In this document: in pieces, positions 9,531 to 19,253 of the stretch
Layout: the number at the start of each line of letters is the position of its first letter
Numbering within the stretch: position 1 is the stretch's first letter
Assembly: GCA_030655515.1 (NCBI GenBank)
Contig: JAURVI010000041.1
Location: 17,428-81,427 of the forward strand
Length of the DNA: 64,000 nucleotides
Reading direction: 5' to 3'
From: Polaromonas sp.
Lineage (GTDB): Bacteria > Pseudomonadota > Gammaproteobacteria > Burkholderiales > Burkholderiaceae_C
Notes under the pieces: generated by a model
The model's input: the letters and a program-made list of their open reading frames with translations, nothing else
The model's database searches: none
Told to the model about the DNA's origin: nothing
Position numbers and translations under genes: made by a program

Positions 9531-9721
9531 GGGAATGGGGGATGGTTCAAGTGTCGGTACCGCGTCCGGTCGGTTTCAACCGGGATTGTCCAGATTGTCC
9601 ATTAACCCGGTATTGTCCATTAGGACGCGGCGGGCCGGCGGGTAGAGTGACGTGACGAGGCAATTGGCCTGCAGTACGCGCCGCCGGCGCTCTGAAACAA
9701 GATAGAGATAGGCCTTCGAAT

Positions 9722-10807
9722 ATGCCTTCAAAATACTTTCCCTGCGCCGCGCTGCTTGCCGCGGCCTTGCTGCCGGGCCTGTCCGGCTGCGCGAGCCTGG
9801 GCTACTACTGGCAGTCGGTCAGCGGCCATCTGCAACTGATGAACGCGGCGCGCCCGGTGCAGGACTGGCTCGGCGAAACCGGGACGCCTGAAAAACTCAA
9901 GGCACGGCTCGAACTCGCGCAGCGCATCCGCAGCTTTGCCGTCAGCGAACTCCGGTTGCCCGAGAACGCCGGCTACCGCCGTTATGCCGACCTGCGCCGC
10001 AGCGCAGCGGTCTGGAACGTGGTGGCGGCGCCCGCGCTGTCGCTGACGCTCAAGACCTGGTGCTTTCCGGTGGCCGGCTGTGTCGGCTACCGCGGCTATT
10101 TTGACGAGCAGCAGGCCCGCGCCGAGGCCGCGCGGCTGCAGGCCCGGGGGCTGGACGTCCATGTCCACGGCGTACCCGCCTACTCCACGCTGGGCTGGAT
10201 GAACTGGGCCGGCGGCGACCCCTTGCTGAACACCTTTGTGGGCTATCCCGAAGGCGAGCTGGCGAGCGTGATTTTTCACGAGCTGGCGCACCAGGTGGTC
10301 TACGCCAAAGACGACACGGTGTTCAACGAGTCCTTCGCAACGGCGGTCGAACGCCTGGGTGCCGCCCGCTGGCTGGCGGCCTTTGGCTCCGAAGCCGCGC
10401 AAAAAGACCACGCCGCGCTGAAGGAACGGCGCCGGCAGTTTCTCGCGCTGGCGCAGGCCACACGGCGTCAACTGGCCGAGATTTACAAGTCAGACAAGAC
10501 GCCAGCCTTTGATCCGCAAGCGCAACTAGCGATGAAAACAATAGCGATTGAAGACTTCCGGAAACGTTACGCCGGACTCAGGGCGTCCTGGGGCGGACCG
10601 ACCCACAACATGACTGGCTACGACCGCTGGGTTGCCCAGGCCAACAACGCCTCTTTCGGCGCGCAAGCCGCTTACGATGAGCTGGTGCCCGGCTTTGAAG
10701 CGCTGTTTGAGCGCGAAGGCGGCAACTGGCGGGCGTTTTATGATGCGGTCAAACGCTTGGCCACCATGCCCGCGGACGAGCGCCAGAAAATTCTGGCGAT
10801 GCGCTAA
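9722..10807 (+). CDS. Predicted aminopeptidase / zinc-protease-like lipoprotein (COG4324-like)
   Basis: LSGCASLGYYWQSVSGHLQLMNAARPV lipobox; HELAHQ metal-binding motif. Confidence 0.85.
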   Translation: MPSKYFPCAALLAAALLPGLSGCASLGYYWQSVSGHLQLMNAARPVQDWLGETGTPEKLKARLELAQRIRSFAVSELRLPENAGYRRYADLRRSAAVWNVVAAPALSLTLKTWCFPVAGCVGYRGYFDEQQARAEAARLQARGLDVHVHGVPAYSTLGWMNWAGGDPLLNTFVGYPEGELASVIFHELAHQVVYAKDDTVFNESFATAVERLGAARWLAAFGSEAAQKDHAALKERRRQFLALAQATRRQLAEIYKSDKTPAFDPQAQLAMKTIAIEDFRKRYAGLRASWGGPTHNMTGYDRWVAQANNASFGAQAAYDELVPGFEALFEREGGNWRAFYDAVKRLATMPADERQKILAMR

Positions 10808-10832
10808 ACCCCCGACATGACGGAGACGACCG

Positions 10833-11156
10833 ATGGCAGATATCCATATCGAACGCGAACACCCCCTGGGCCTGCCCGAGGCGCGCAAAGTGGCGTTCAA
10901 ATGGGCCGAACAGGTCGAAGAAAAATTCGACATGCAATGCACTTATGAAGAAGGCGACACCTGCGACGAAGTGAGCTTCACCCGCTCCGGCGTCAAGGGC
11001 ACGCTCATGGTCGCCAAAGACCGGTTTGTGCTGGACGCCCACCTGGGCTTTTTGCTGGGCGCCTTCAAGGACAGGATCGAAAGCGAAATCGTCAAGAACC
11101 TCGATGCGCTGATCAACAAAGCACCGGCCGCCAAAAAGAAACCCGCAGTGAAATGA
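10833..11156 (+). CDS. Polyhydroxyalkanoic acid system family protein
   Basis: MADIHIEREHPLGLPEARKVAFKWAEQVEEKFDMQCTYEEGD; ends AAKKKPAVK. Confidence 0.78.
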   Translation: MADIHIEREHPLGLPEARKVAFKWAEQVEEKFDMQCTYEEGDTCDEVSFTRSGVKGTLMVAKDRFVLDAHLGFLLGAFKDRIESEIVKNLDALINKAPAAKKKPAVK

Positions 11157-11160
11157 TCGC

Positions 11161-11325
11161 TCAGAGCCGGCTGTGCCCGGCTTCGCGCCCAAGCTCTCCG
11201 CCACACCCGGCGGCCAGCGCCGCAACGCGCCGACGCTGGGGCAGGACACCGATGCGGTCCTGCGTGAAGCCGGTTTGACGGAAGAGAAAATCAGCGCACC
11301 GAGGCTGCGCGGGACAGTGGCTTGA
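11161..11325 (+). pseudogene. 3' remnant of a CaiB/BaiF-type CoA-transferase gene
   Basis: Frame reads SEPAVPGFAPKLSATPGGQRRNAPTLGQDTDAVLREAGLTEEKISAPRLRGTVA*, a typical family III CoA-transferase C-terminus, with no upstream body. Confidence 0.75.
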
Positions 11326-11416
11326 TGGTGAGCAAGACAGGGTCGCTACTGGATTCATAGCATCTTGCGCCCCCCCACGCAAGGGCCGAAGATCTATTTC
11401 TCCTTGAACCGAAGCT

Positions 11417-11671
11417 TCAGCTCAGGGACTCGATCAGGTCGATGTACTGCTGCATCGCATCTTCCTTCGACGTGCCCTGGAGGCTGTTCCAGGCGTCCCA
11501 CTTGGCCCCGGCCACCATGTCGCCGAAGCCGGGCTTTTTGTCGGCGATGTCGCCGCTGCTCCCCTGTTTGTACAGCGCATAAATTTTCAAAAGGGTGGCG
11601 TTGTCGGGCCGCTCGCTGAGGTTTTTCGAGTCAAGCATGGCTTTGTCAAAGGCAGCTTTCAGGTCTGGCAT
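11417..11671 (-). CDS. Acyl-CoA-binding protein (ACBP)
   Basis: MPDLKAAFDKAMLDSKNLSERPDNATLLKIYALYKQGSSGDI...KWDAWNSLQGTSKEDAMQQYIDLI. Confidence 0.92.
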   Translation of the reverse strand: MPDLKAAFDKAMLDSKNLSERPDNATLLKIYALYKQGSSGDIADKKPGFGDMVAGAKWDAWNSLQGTSKEDAMQQYIDLIESLS

Positions 11672-11763
11672 GAAGGTGCTCCGTGAAGTGGGTGGGGTGT
11701 CGAGGAATTCGTGCCATGCGCTGCCTGCCGTGCGCAAACCGCTCTAGAATCGACAGTCATTCT

Positions 11764-12567
11764 ATGTCCGAACGACCGCCAGGCAAACCGCCAAAATCCC
11801 TTGCGCCTTCCGGCGGCACCGTTCGCCTGAACAAACGCATGGCCGAACTGGGCCTGTGCTCGCGCCGCGAGGCCGATGACTGGATTGCGCGGGGCTGGGT
11901 CCGCGTCAATGGCGCGTCCGCCGTGATGGGCCAGCCGGTGGCGCCGGATGCGCGCATCGACGTGGCGCGCGAAGCCCAGCAGCAGCAGCGCCAGCAGGTC
12001 ACGATTTTGCTCAACAAGCCGGTCGGCTACGTCAGCGGCCAGGCCGAAGACGGGCACGAGCCGGCGGTGGCGCTGGTGCAACCAGGCAACCGCTGGAACC
12101 AGTGCAGCAGCCGGATGCGCTGGGGCCATGAGCAACTGCGTGGCCTGGCGCCGGCGGGCCGGTTGGACATCGACTCGATTGGTTTGCTGGTGCTGACGCA
12201 GGACGGCCGCGTCGCGCGCCAGTTGATCGGCGAAGACTCGGAGATTGAAAAAGAATACCTGGTGCGTGTCAGTTTCGGCGCGGAAAGTGTCAACGTGCAA
12301 GCCGTCTTTCCGGCCGGGCAACTGGCCCGCCTGCGCCACGGCCTGAGCCTGGACGGCGAGGCCCTGAAGCCGGCGCGTGTCGAATGGCAAAACCCCGAGC
12401 AACTGCGCTTTGTGCTCAAGGAGGGGAAAAAGCGCCAGATCCGCCGCATGTGTGAACAGGTCGGTTTGTTGGTCACCGGTCTGAAACGCGTGCGCATAGG
12501 CCGGGTCAATCTGGGCCACCTGCCGGTCGGTCAGTGGCGCTACCTGGCGCCGCATGAGCGCTTTTAA
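11764..12567 (+). CDS. rRNA pseudouridine synthase (RsuA/RluF-like)
   Basis: S4 domain [54 protein letters not shown]. Confidence 0.92.
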   Translation: MSERPPGKPPKSLAPSGGTVRLNKRMAELGLCSRREADDWIARGWVRVNGASAVMGQPVAPDARIDVAREAQQQQRQQVTILLNKPVGYVSGQAEDGHEPAVALVQPGNRWNQCSSRMRWGHEQLRGLAPAGRLDIDSIGLLVLTQDGRVARQLIGEDSEIEKEYLVRVSFGAESVNVQAVFPAGQLARLRHGLSLDGEALKPARVEWQNPEQLRFVLKEGKKRQIRRMCEQVGLLVTGLKRVRIGRVNLGHLPVGQWRYLAPHERF

Positions 12568-12596
12568 ACAGCGCAGGGTTCACTTTTCGGCGGCGC

Positions 12597-12722
12597 TAAG
12601 GCTACGCTGAATAAGTCCGTTCGCGTTGAGCCTGTCGAAACGCTGCCCTTGCAAATCAACAAGTTGCGAAGGACTTCGACAGGCTCAGTCCGAACGGGGA
12701 GACTTATTCAGCATTGCCCTAA
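12597..12722. repeat. MITE-like palindromic element, copy 1
   Basis: taaggctacgctgaataagtccgttcgcgttgagcctgtcgaaacg...ttcgacaggctcagtccgaacggggagacttattcagcattgccctaa; ends form ~20 bp imperfect inverted repeats; near-identical reverse complement at 14863-14989. Confidence 0.9.
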
Positions 12723-12842
12723 CCGGCGGTTCGGCGCTTGAAAAAGCGATGCGCCAGCCCAATTTCGTATAGTTGGCGGTCTTCCGGCGTGGACCTCCGC
12801 CGTTTGTACGAATTTTTTAGTTACCCTTCTTTTTCAAACCAC

Positions 12843-14723
12843 ATGAGCAAGCAAACCCTTTCCTTTCAAACCGAAGTCGCCCAGTTGTTGAACCTGGTCA
12901 CCCACTCGCTGTATTCCAATCCGGACATTTTCCTGCGCGAACTGATCTCCAACGCTTCTGACGCCTGCGACAAACTGCGCTTTGAAGGGCTGAACAACGC
13001 GGCGCTGTACGAAGATGCGCCCAGCCTGGAAGTGCGGGTGAGTTTCGACAAGGCGGCCAAGACGCTGATCATCAGCGACAACGGCATCGGCCTGTCGCAG
13101 CAGGAGGCCATCGACAACCTCGGCACCATCGCCAAAAGCGGCACACGCGACTTCATGGCCAAACTCTCGGGCGACCAGAAAAACGACGCGCAACTGATCG
13201 GCCAGTTCGGCGTCGGGTTTTATTCGGGCTTTATCGTGGCCGACACAATCACCGTCGAAAGCCGCCGCGCGGGCCTGCCGGCCAGCGAAGGCGTGCGCTG
13301 GACCAGCGCCGGCACCGGCGACTTCGAAGTCGAGACGATTGAGCGCGCGCCGCGCGGCTCCAGCGTCATCCTGCACCTGAAGGACGATGCCGCCGAGTAC
13401 CTCAACACCTGGAAGCTCAAAAGCATCATCAGCAAATACTCCGACCATATTTCCCTGCCCATCCTGATGAAAAAGGAAGAGTGGAAGGAGGGCGAGAAGG
13501 ATCAGCCCGGCGAGATGGTCACCACCGACGAATGGGAAACGGTCAATCAGGCCGCGGCCTTGTGGACGCGTGCCAAGAAAGACATCACCGCGGCCCAGTA
13601 CGACGAGTTCTACAAGCAGATCAGCTACGACCAGAATCCGCCGCTGGCCAGCACCCACAACCGCGTGGAAGGCGCGACCGAATACACCCAGTTGCTTTTC
13701 ATCCCGGCCAAGGCGCCGATGGACCTGTTCAACCGCGACAAGGCCGCCGGTGTCAAGCTCTACGTCAAGCGTGTGTTCATCATGGACGACGCCCAGGCGC
13801 TGATGCCGACCTACCTGCGTTTTGTCAAAGGCGTGGTCGATTCGTCCGACCTGCCGCTCAACGTCTCACGCGAGCTGCTGCAGGAAAGCCGCGCCGTCAA
13901 GGCCATTCGCGAAGGCTGCACCAAACGCGTGCTGTCGATGATCGAAGACCTGGCCGCCAACGAACCGGAAAAGTTTGCCGGCTTCTACGCCGAGTTCGGC
14001 GCGGTGCTCAAGGAAGGCCTGGGCGAAGACTTCGCCAACCGGGATCGGCTGGCCAAACTGCTGCGTTTCGCGAGTTCGACGACCGACACCGTGACGGTCG
14101 GCTTTGCCGACTACAAGGCGCGCATGAAGGACGGCCAGGACGCGATTTACTACATCACGGCCGACACCCAGGCGGCAGCCAAAAACAGCCCGCAGCTTGA
14201 AATCTTCCGCAAGAAAGGCATCGAAGTGCTGTTGATGACCGACCGGGTGGACGAGTGGGCGCTGAGCTACCTGAACGAATTCGACGGCACGCCGCTGCAG
14301 TCCGTCGCCAAAGGCGCGGTGGACCTGGGCAAGCTGCAGGACGAGGACGAGAAAAAAGCCGCTGAAGAAGCGCAGACCCGGTTCAAGCCCATTCTCGACA
14401 AGCTCAAGGAAGCCTTGAAGGACAAGGCCCAGGACGTGCGCGCGACCACGCGGCTGGTCGATTCGCCGGCCTGCCTGGTGGTGCAGGACGGTGGCATGTC
14501 CACGCAACTGGCGCGCATGCTCAAACAGGCCGGCCAGGCCGCGCCCGAGGTCAAGCCGATTCTGGAAATCAATGCCCAGCACCCGCTGGTCAAAAAGCTC
14601 GAAGGCAGCGAGCACTTCGATGATCTGGCCCACATCCTGTTCGACCAGGCCTTGCTGGCCGAAGGCGGCTTGCCGGATGATCCTTCGGCCTATGTGAAAC
14701 GGGTGAACGCTCTGCTGGTTTAG
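12843..14723 (+). CDS. htpG: Molecular chaperone HtpG (Hsp90)
   Basis: [79 protein letters not shown]. Confidence 0.98.
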   Translation: MSKQTLSFQTEVAQLLNLVTHSLYSNPDIFLRELISNASDACDKLRFEGLNNAALYEDAPSLEVRVSFDKAAKTLIISDNGIGLSQQEAIDNLGTIAKSGTRDFMAKLSGDQKNDAQLIGQFGVGFYSGFIVADTITVESRRAGLPASEGVRWTSAGTGDFEVETIERAPRGSSVILHLKDDAAEYLNTWKLKSIISKYSDHISLPILMKKEEWKEGEKDQPGEMVTTDEWETVNQAAALWTRAKKDITAAQYDEFYKQISYDQNPPLASTHNRVEGATEYTQLLFIPAKAPMDLFNRDKAAGVKLYVKRVFIMDDAQALMPTYLRFVKGVVDSSDLPLNVSRELLQESRAVKAIREGCTKRVLSMIEDLAANEPEKFAGFYAEFGAVLKEGLGEDFANRDRLAKLLRFASSTTDTVTVGFADYKARMKDGQDAIYYITADTQAAAKNSPQLEIFRKKGIEVLLMTDRVDEWALSYLNEFDGTPLQSVAKGAVDLGKLQDEDEKKAAEEAQTRFKPILDKLKEALKDKAQDVRATTRLVDSPACLVVQDGGMSTQLARMLKQAGQAAPEVKPILEINAQHPLVKKLEGSEHFDDLAHILFDQALLAEGGLPDDPSAYVKRVNALLV

Positions 14724-14737
14724 AACTTGTCCGATGT

Positions 14738-14818
14738 GTTGGCACGCCGGCGCACCTGGCGGGTGAGATTGCCAAGGGTATGAAGGCGCTTGAAGACATG
14801 CTTGCAAAAGAAGTTTGA
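14738..14818 (+). pseudogene. Short coding-like remnant of unknown origin downstream of htpG
   Basis: Frame reads VGTPAHLAGEIAKGMKALEDMLAKEV*, coding-like, with no intact gene upstream in that frame. Confidence 0.3.
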
Positions 14819-14862
14819 GTATCAAACAATGGTGAAATAGTGACTCAAATTTCATGAAACAG

Positions 14863-14989
14863 TTAAGGCAATGCTGAATAAGTCTCCCCGTTCGGACTGA
14901 GCCTGTCGAAGTCCTTCGCAAGTTGTTGATTTGCAAGGGCAGCGTTTCGACAGGCTCAACGCGAACGGACTTATTCAGCGTAGCCTTAA
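14863..14989. repeat. MITE-like palindromic element, copy 2 (inverted relative to copy 1)
   Basis: ttaaggcaatgctgaataagtctccccgttcggactgagcctgtcgaagtccttcgcaagttgttgatttgcaagggcagcgtttcgacaggctcaacgcgaacggacttattcagcgtagccttaa; matches the reverse complement of 12597-12722 almost base for base. Confidence 0.9.
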
Positions 14990-15005
14990 AACTTCACCAA
15001 GCTTC

Positions 15006-15030
15006 CCATCGCCATCGCCATCGCCATCGC
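15006..15030. repeat. CCATCG hexanucleotide tandem repeat (about 4 units)
   Basis: cccatcgccatcgccatcgccatcgcc. Confidence 0.7.
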
Positions 15031-15258
15031 CAACCAGCTTCTACGCTCATTGAAAGACTAAGCATGCCGGCGAAGCCATCATGGTCACCTCACGTCAGCA
15101 GCCACGCTGATGCCGATGCCGCCATGGAACTCTTGCTTCGCATTGAAGATCAAGTCGATAGTTTGTCAGACCCCAACGCGGATGACCCAGGCTTCGACAC
15201 TCCGACAAGCTCAGGACAGGCCAGGCTCAGCCCGAACGGTATCTGAGCAGCAACGACG

Positions 15259-16305
15259 TCACGCCACCAGCGGCGCTTCCTGCATCGCCTCAAGCTGCTC
15301 TTGCAGCATATCGACCTGGCCTTTCCAGTAGTCGCTGGAGCCGAACCACGGGAAGTTGATCGGAAAGATCGGGTCCTGCCAGCGCTGGGCCAGCCAGGCG
15401 CTGTAATGCACCAGGCGCAGGGTGCGCAGCGGCTCGATCAGGGCCAGTTCGCGCCGGTCGAACGCGCGGAACTCTTCGTACCCGTCCACCAGTGCGCCCA
15501 ACTGCCGCAAGCACTGGGCGCGCTCACCGGACAGCAGCATCCACAAGTCCTGCACCGCGGGGCCGCTGCGCGCGTCGTCCAGATCGACGAAGTGCGGGCC
15601 GGCACCCTCCACGCCTTCGGGCGTCCACAAAATATTGCCGGGATGGCAGTCGCCGTGCAGGCGCAGGGTGCGGATGTCGCCCACACTGTCGAACACGGCC
15701 TGCACCACCTTCATCGCTTCTTCAAAGGCCTTGAGCCAACGCGATTCCATGTCCAGCGGCAGGTAGTGGCCTGCCAGCAGCACGTCACGGCTGGCGTGGC
15801 CGAAGGTTTGCAGGTTGAGCGCGGGGCGGTGTTCAAAATGCCGGGAACTGCCGACCGTGTGGATGCGCGCCAGGAAGCGGCCAATCCATTCGAGCACGTT
15901 GAAATCCTCCAGCTCCGGGCGGCGGCCGCCGCGGCGCGGCGACACGCTGAAGCTGAAGCCGTCAAAGTGGTGCAGGGTGCTGCCGTTCAGGACAAGCGCG
16001 CCGACCACCGGGATTTCGGCGGCCATCAGCTCGGCGGCAAAAGCGTGCTCTTCCAGTATCTGCGCATCGCTCCAGCGCCCGGGCCGGTAAAACTTGGCGA
16101 CGACGATGTCGCCGACGGCGCCGGCACCCGCCGGGGGTTCAAGGTGAATCTGGTAAACGCGGTTTTCGTAGCTCGACAGCGCCATCAGGCGCCCGTCGCC
16201 GTACAGGCCCACGCCGGCCAGCGCGTCGAGCACCACGTCGGGGGTGAGTTTTTCGTAGGCGTGTACCGCCTCTTGGGTCGCTGCGGCCGGGTGATTCTCA
16301 GTCAT
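15259..16305 (-). CDS. srkA: Stress-response serine/threonine kinase SrkA/RdoA (YihE-like)
   Basis: LTPDVVLDALAGVGLYGDGRLMALSSYENRVYQIHLE; LRLHGDCHPGNILW; FVDLDDARSGPAVQDLWMLLSG. Confidence 0.93.
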   Translation of the reverse strand: MTENHPAAATQEAVHAYEKLTPDVVLDALAGVGLYGDGRLMALSSYENRVYQIHLEPPAGAGAVGDIVVAKFYRPGRWSDAQILEEHAFAAELMAAEIPVVGALVLNGSTLHHFDGFSFSVSPRRGGRRPELEDFNVLEWIGRFLARIHTVGSSRHFEHRPALNLQTFGHASRDVLLAGHYLPLDMESRWLKAFEEAMKVVQAVFDSVGDIRTLRLHGDCHPGNILWTPEGVEGAGPHFVDLDDARSGPAVQDLWMLLSGERAQCLRQLGALVDGYEEFRAFDRRELALIEPLRTLRLVHYSAWLAQRWQDPIFPINFPWFGSSDYWKGQVDMLQEQLEAMQEAPLVA

Positions 16306-16406
16306 GCCCGATTGTCGGTGCAATCAGGGCCGCTTGTAACCGCGGCATGGCGCGAATGGCGGGTTGTTAGCATACGGTACCCACCTGCCGGGAATGCTGC
16401 TGCCTG

Positions 16407-17354
16407 TTGCTCAGCGTCTTTGGCGGCCCGCACATCTTGAACCACGCCAACAACAGCGCTTCCACCAAACCGGCCAAGCCCGCCGCCGGCGCGCAGGTCA
16501 TTGAAGAAATCCGGCCGGGCCAGTCAATCGAGCTGCTCAAGGAACTGCACATCCTGACGCGCGAGGGCAAGCTGAACCAGGACACGCGACGCAAGCTCAA
16601 GCAGGTGTACCACCTGTACCAGTTCATTGAGCCACTGCTTGTGGACGTGTCCGGCAGCGACAAGGGCTTCACGCTGGTCGACCACGGTGCCGGCAAGTCG
16701 TATCTGGGCTTCATTCTTTACGACCTGTTCTTCAATGTGGCGCACCAGGGGCCCAAGACTGCCAAGCCTGTAAATGGTCATATCTACGGCATCGAAACCC
16801 GCAGCGAACTGGTCGACAAATCGCGTGCGCTGGCCCAGCGGCTGGGCTTTGCGCGGATGACGTTTTTAAACCTGTTGGTAGCAGAGGCCACCACGTCTGT
16901 CGAGCTGCCGGAGCAGGTGGACATCGTCACCGCATTACACGCCTGCGACACGGCCACCGACGACGCGATTGCCTTTGGCCTGGCCAAACAGGCGCGCCAC
17001 ATGGTGCTGGTGCCCTGCTGCCAGGCCGAAGTCGCCGGTGTGCTGCGCAAAAACAAGGCACTGGGCCTGGCCAGATCGCCGCTGGCGGAACTCTGGCGGC
17101 ACCCGCTGCACACGCGCGAATTCGGCAGCCAGATCACCAATGTGCTGCGCTGCCTGCAGCTCGAAGCCCATGGCTACCGGGTGACGGTGACCGAACTGGT
17201 GGGCTGGGAGCACTCGATGAAAAACGAACTCATCATTGCCAGCCGGCCGCAGGCACCCAACGCCGGCAAAACCCGCCAGGCGCAGGCGCGTTTGCAGCAG
17301 GTGCTGGCTGAGCTCGATCTCGGCGAGTTGACGGCCCGCTTTGCCTTGCCCTGA
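16407..17354 (+). CDS. SAM-dependent methyltransferase
   Basis: FTLVDHGAGKSYLGFILYDLFF; VDIVTALHACDTATDDAIAFGLAKQARHMVLVPCCQAEVA. Confidence 0.8.
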   Translation: MLSVFGGPHILNHANNSASTKPAKPAAGAQVIEEIRPGQSIELLKELHILTREGKLNQDTRRKLKQVYHLYQFIEPLLVDVSGSDKGFTLVDHGAGKSYLGFILYDLFFNVAHQGPKTAKPVNGHIYGIETRSELVDKSRALAQRLGFARMTFLNLLVAEATTSVELPEQVDIVTALHACDTATDDAIAFGLAKQARHMVLVPCCQAEVAGVLRKNKALGLARSPLAELWRHPLHTREFGSQITNVLRCLQLEAHGYRVTVTELVGWEHSMKNELIIASRPQAPNAGKTRQAQARLQQVLAELDLGELTARFALP

Positions 17355-17427
17355 GCCGGACTTGCGGACGCTGTCTTTCCGGGTCGGCGCCATGTCACCC
17401 ATGTCACTCCTGGGGGCTGCAAAAAGG

Positions 17428-18087
17428 TCAAGCGAGGTTGGTGTAGGCGCTCACCAGCGCCTGCAGATGCTTGCGCTGGCCTGGTTCGAGATAGGGAATC
17501 AATAAATTGAGCACATGGTGCGCACCGCGCAGCCAGGCGGCCTGCGCGTTTTCGGGTTCCAGCGCGTGGCGCGGGTCGCGCACGTATTCGAAACTCAGCC
17601 AATAGGTCAGCACCACCACCATGCTGGTGGCGGTGGCCTCGACCTCGCGCGGGTCGATGCTGACGGTGTTGGTCCGGCTCATGCTGTCGAGCATGGTTTT
17701 GACGGAACGGGTCTTGTTTTTCAGCACCCCCTGAAAATGCGTTTCCAGCCGCCGGTTCTTGCTGAGCAGGTCGTTCAGGTCGCGGTACAAAAAGCGGTAT
17801 TGCCAGATCAATTCAAACAGCGTGTGCATGAAAAACCAGGCGTCTTCGACGTCGCGCACACCGTCGCCGGCATTGAGCAGCTCGCTCAGAGCCCGCTCGT
17901 AGCGGTCAAACAGCGAATTGATCAGCGCGTCCTTGGCGGGGTAGTGGTAGTAGAGGTTGCCGGGGCTGATGCCGAGTTCGGCGGAAATCAGCGTGGTCGA
18001 TACGTTGGGTTCACCAAAGCGGTTGAACAACTCAAGCGCCACTTCCAGGATGCGTTCAGCCGTTCGGCGCGGCGCTTTTTTTGCCAT
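17428..18087 (-). CDS. TetR/AcrR-family transcriptional regulator
   Basis: MAKKAPRRTAERILEVALELFNRFGEPNVSTTLISAELGISPGNLYYHYPAKDALINSLFDRYE. Confidence 0.92.
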   Translation of the reverse strand: MAKKAPRRTAERILEVALELFNRFGEPNVSTTLISAELGISPGNLYYHYPAKDALINSLFDRYERALSELLNAGDGVRDVEDAWFFMHTLFELIWQYRFLYRDLNDLLSKNRRLETHFQGVLKNKTRSVKTMLDSMSRTNTVSIDPREVEATATSMVVVLTYWLSFEYVRDPRHALEPENAQAAWLRGAHHVLNLLIPYLEPGQRKHLQALVSAYTNLA

Positions 18088-18321
18088 GGTGTCTCCCTTG
18101 TTTTTGTTGTACACAAGTCCGTGCCAGCCTGCTGAAGGCTCTGGCTGCCCGTTTTTACTCCTTCCCCCAGAGGGTGAAGGAGTCACACCAGCAGGCACCT
18201 GACCTGGTGCAAAACAGACTTGTATAAGGGCATGGGTTTACCTCGTAACCGTTTCCACTTTAACGCACTCAAAGAGCTGTTGGAAGTAGGGAAGTCGAGT
18301 AATCGCCGCGAAAGGCAGGCG

Positions 18322-18350
18322 AAAAAAAAGGGACGCCGCAACGTCCCTTT
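18322..18350 (-). terminator. Rho-independent terminator downstream of the phasin gene
   Basis: On the minus strand: AAAGGGACG-TTGCGG-CGTCCCTTT followed by a T tract (9 bp perfect stem). Confidence 0.9.
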
Positions 18351-18363
18351 TGAACCAAAAGCC

Positions 18364-18873
18364 TCAAGCCGACTTGCGTGCCGGCGCGCGCTTGGCGGCT
18401 GGCTTGCGGGCTGCGGGCTTGACTGCGGCACGGGGCGCCGCTTTGGCTGTGGCTGCCGGTTTGGCACCCATTTTCTGCAGGTTTTTGTTGAGTTCATTGA
18501 GGCGGGCGGCGAGGGCCTCCACGTCCTTGGCCGAAGGCACGCCCAGCTTGTTCAGGGCTTTGGCGACACGCTCTTCAAAAATGCTTTCCAGCTTGTCCCA
18601 CTGATGGCCGGCTTTGGCGCTGATGTCGGTGGCCATGGCAGTCATCTTGTGGGTTGCAGAGGAAATTTTTTCTTCGGCGGCGGTTTGGGTTTTGCGCTGG
18701 ATCGAAAGCCCTTCCTTGACCAGCGCCTCGAACACCTTGCCGCCTTCTTCCTGCGCTTTCGAGAAAGCACCGAGGCCAGCCAGCCATATCTGCTGGGCAG
18801 AGTCCTTGACGGCATCGGCGAGTGGGGGAGTGGATTTTTTGTCGGCGCTCATTTTTTTCGGTTTCTTGACCAT
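18364..18873 (-). CDS. Poly(hydroxyalkanoate) granule-associated protein / phasin (PhaI/PhaF-like)
   Basis: SAQQIWLAGLGAFSKAQEEGGKVFEALVKEGLSIQRKT...AAVKPAARKPAAKRAPARKSA (Ala/Lys-rich tail). Confidence 0.9.
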   Translation of the reverse strand: MVKKPKKMSADKKSTPPLADAVKDSAQQIWLAGLGAFSKAQEEGGKVFEALVKEGLSIQRKTQTAAEEKISSATHKMTAMATDISAKAGHQWDKLESIFEERVAKALNKLGVPSAKDVEALAARLNELNKNLQKMGAKPAATAKAAPRAAVKPAARKPAAKRAPARKSA

Positions 18874-18905
18874 GGTGGACTCCTGACGAATTCGGCGATT
18901 AAAAA

Positions 18906-19253
18906 TTATCGGATCAGATAATCCTGTTTGCTGCGGCCGGCAGACAAGTGATCCGCCAGCCAGGCGGGCGTCTTGCCGCGGCCTGCCCAGGTTTTTCCGC
19001 TGGAGGGATCTTTGTATTTTGGCGCAACTTTCGAACGCTTGCCGCCAGTTGCGGGTTCCTTGCGCGTTGCGGACTTCTTCCCGGCAAGGCCCAGATCGGC
19101 TGCCGAGAGCTGGTGGGCTTTAATCAGCTCTCTGGCCGAGGCGATGGCTTGTACGCGCTCATCATTTTTCTGCTGGGCCAGTTTTTCGCGCAACTCATTG
19201 ACCTTGGCTTCGGCTTGATTAATTTGCTGCTGCAGTTCGGACAGGGTGGACAT
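18906..19253 (-). CDS. H-NS family nucleoid-associated protein (paralogue 1)
   Basis: MSTLSELQQQINQAEAKVNELREKLAQQKND...APKYKDPSSGKTWAGRGKTPAWLADHLSAGRSKQDYLI. Confidence 0.93.
   Translation of the reverse strand: MSTLSELQQQINQAEAKVNELREKLAQQKNDERVQAIASARELIKAHQLSAADLGLAGKKSATRKEPATGGKRSKVAPKYKDPSSGKTWAGRGKTPAWLADHLSAGRSKQDYLIR

Noticed and set aside
13866-14936. 356 aa minus-strand ORF over htpG
   Set aside because: Antisense shadow of a highly conserved gene, and it runs into the MITE copy.
15006-15030. CCATCG tandem repeat as a phase-variation tract
   Set aside because: Hexamer units do not change frame, and it is not in a recognisable gene or promoter; reported only as a simple repeat.
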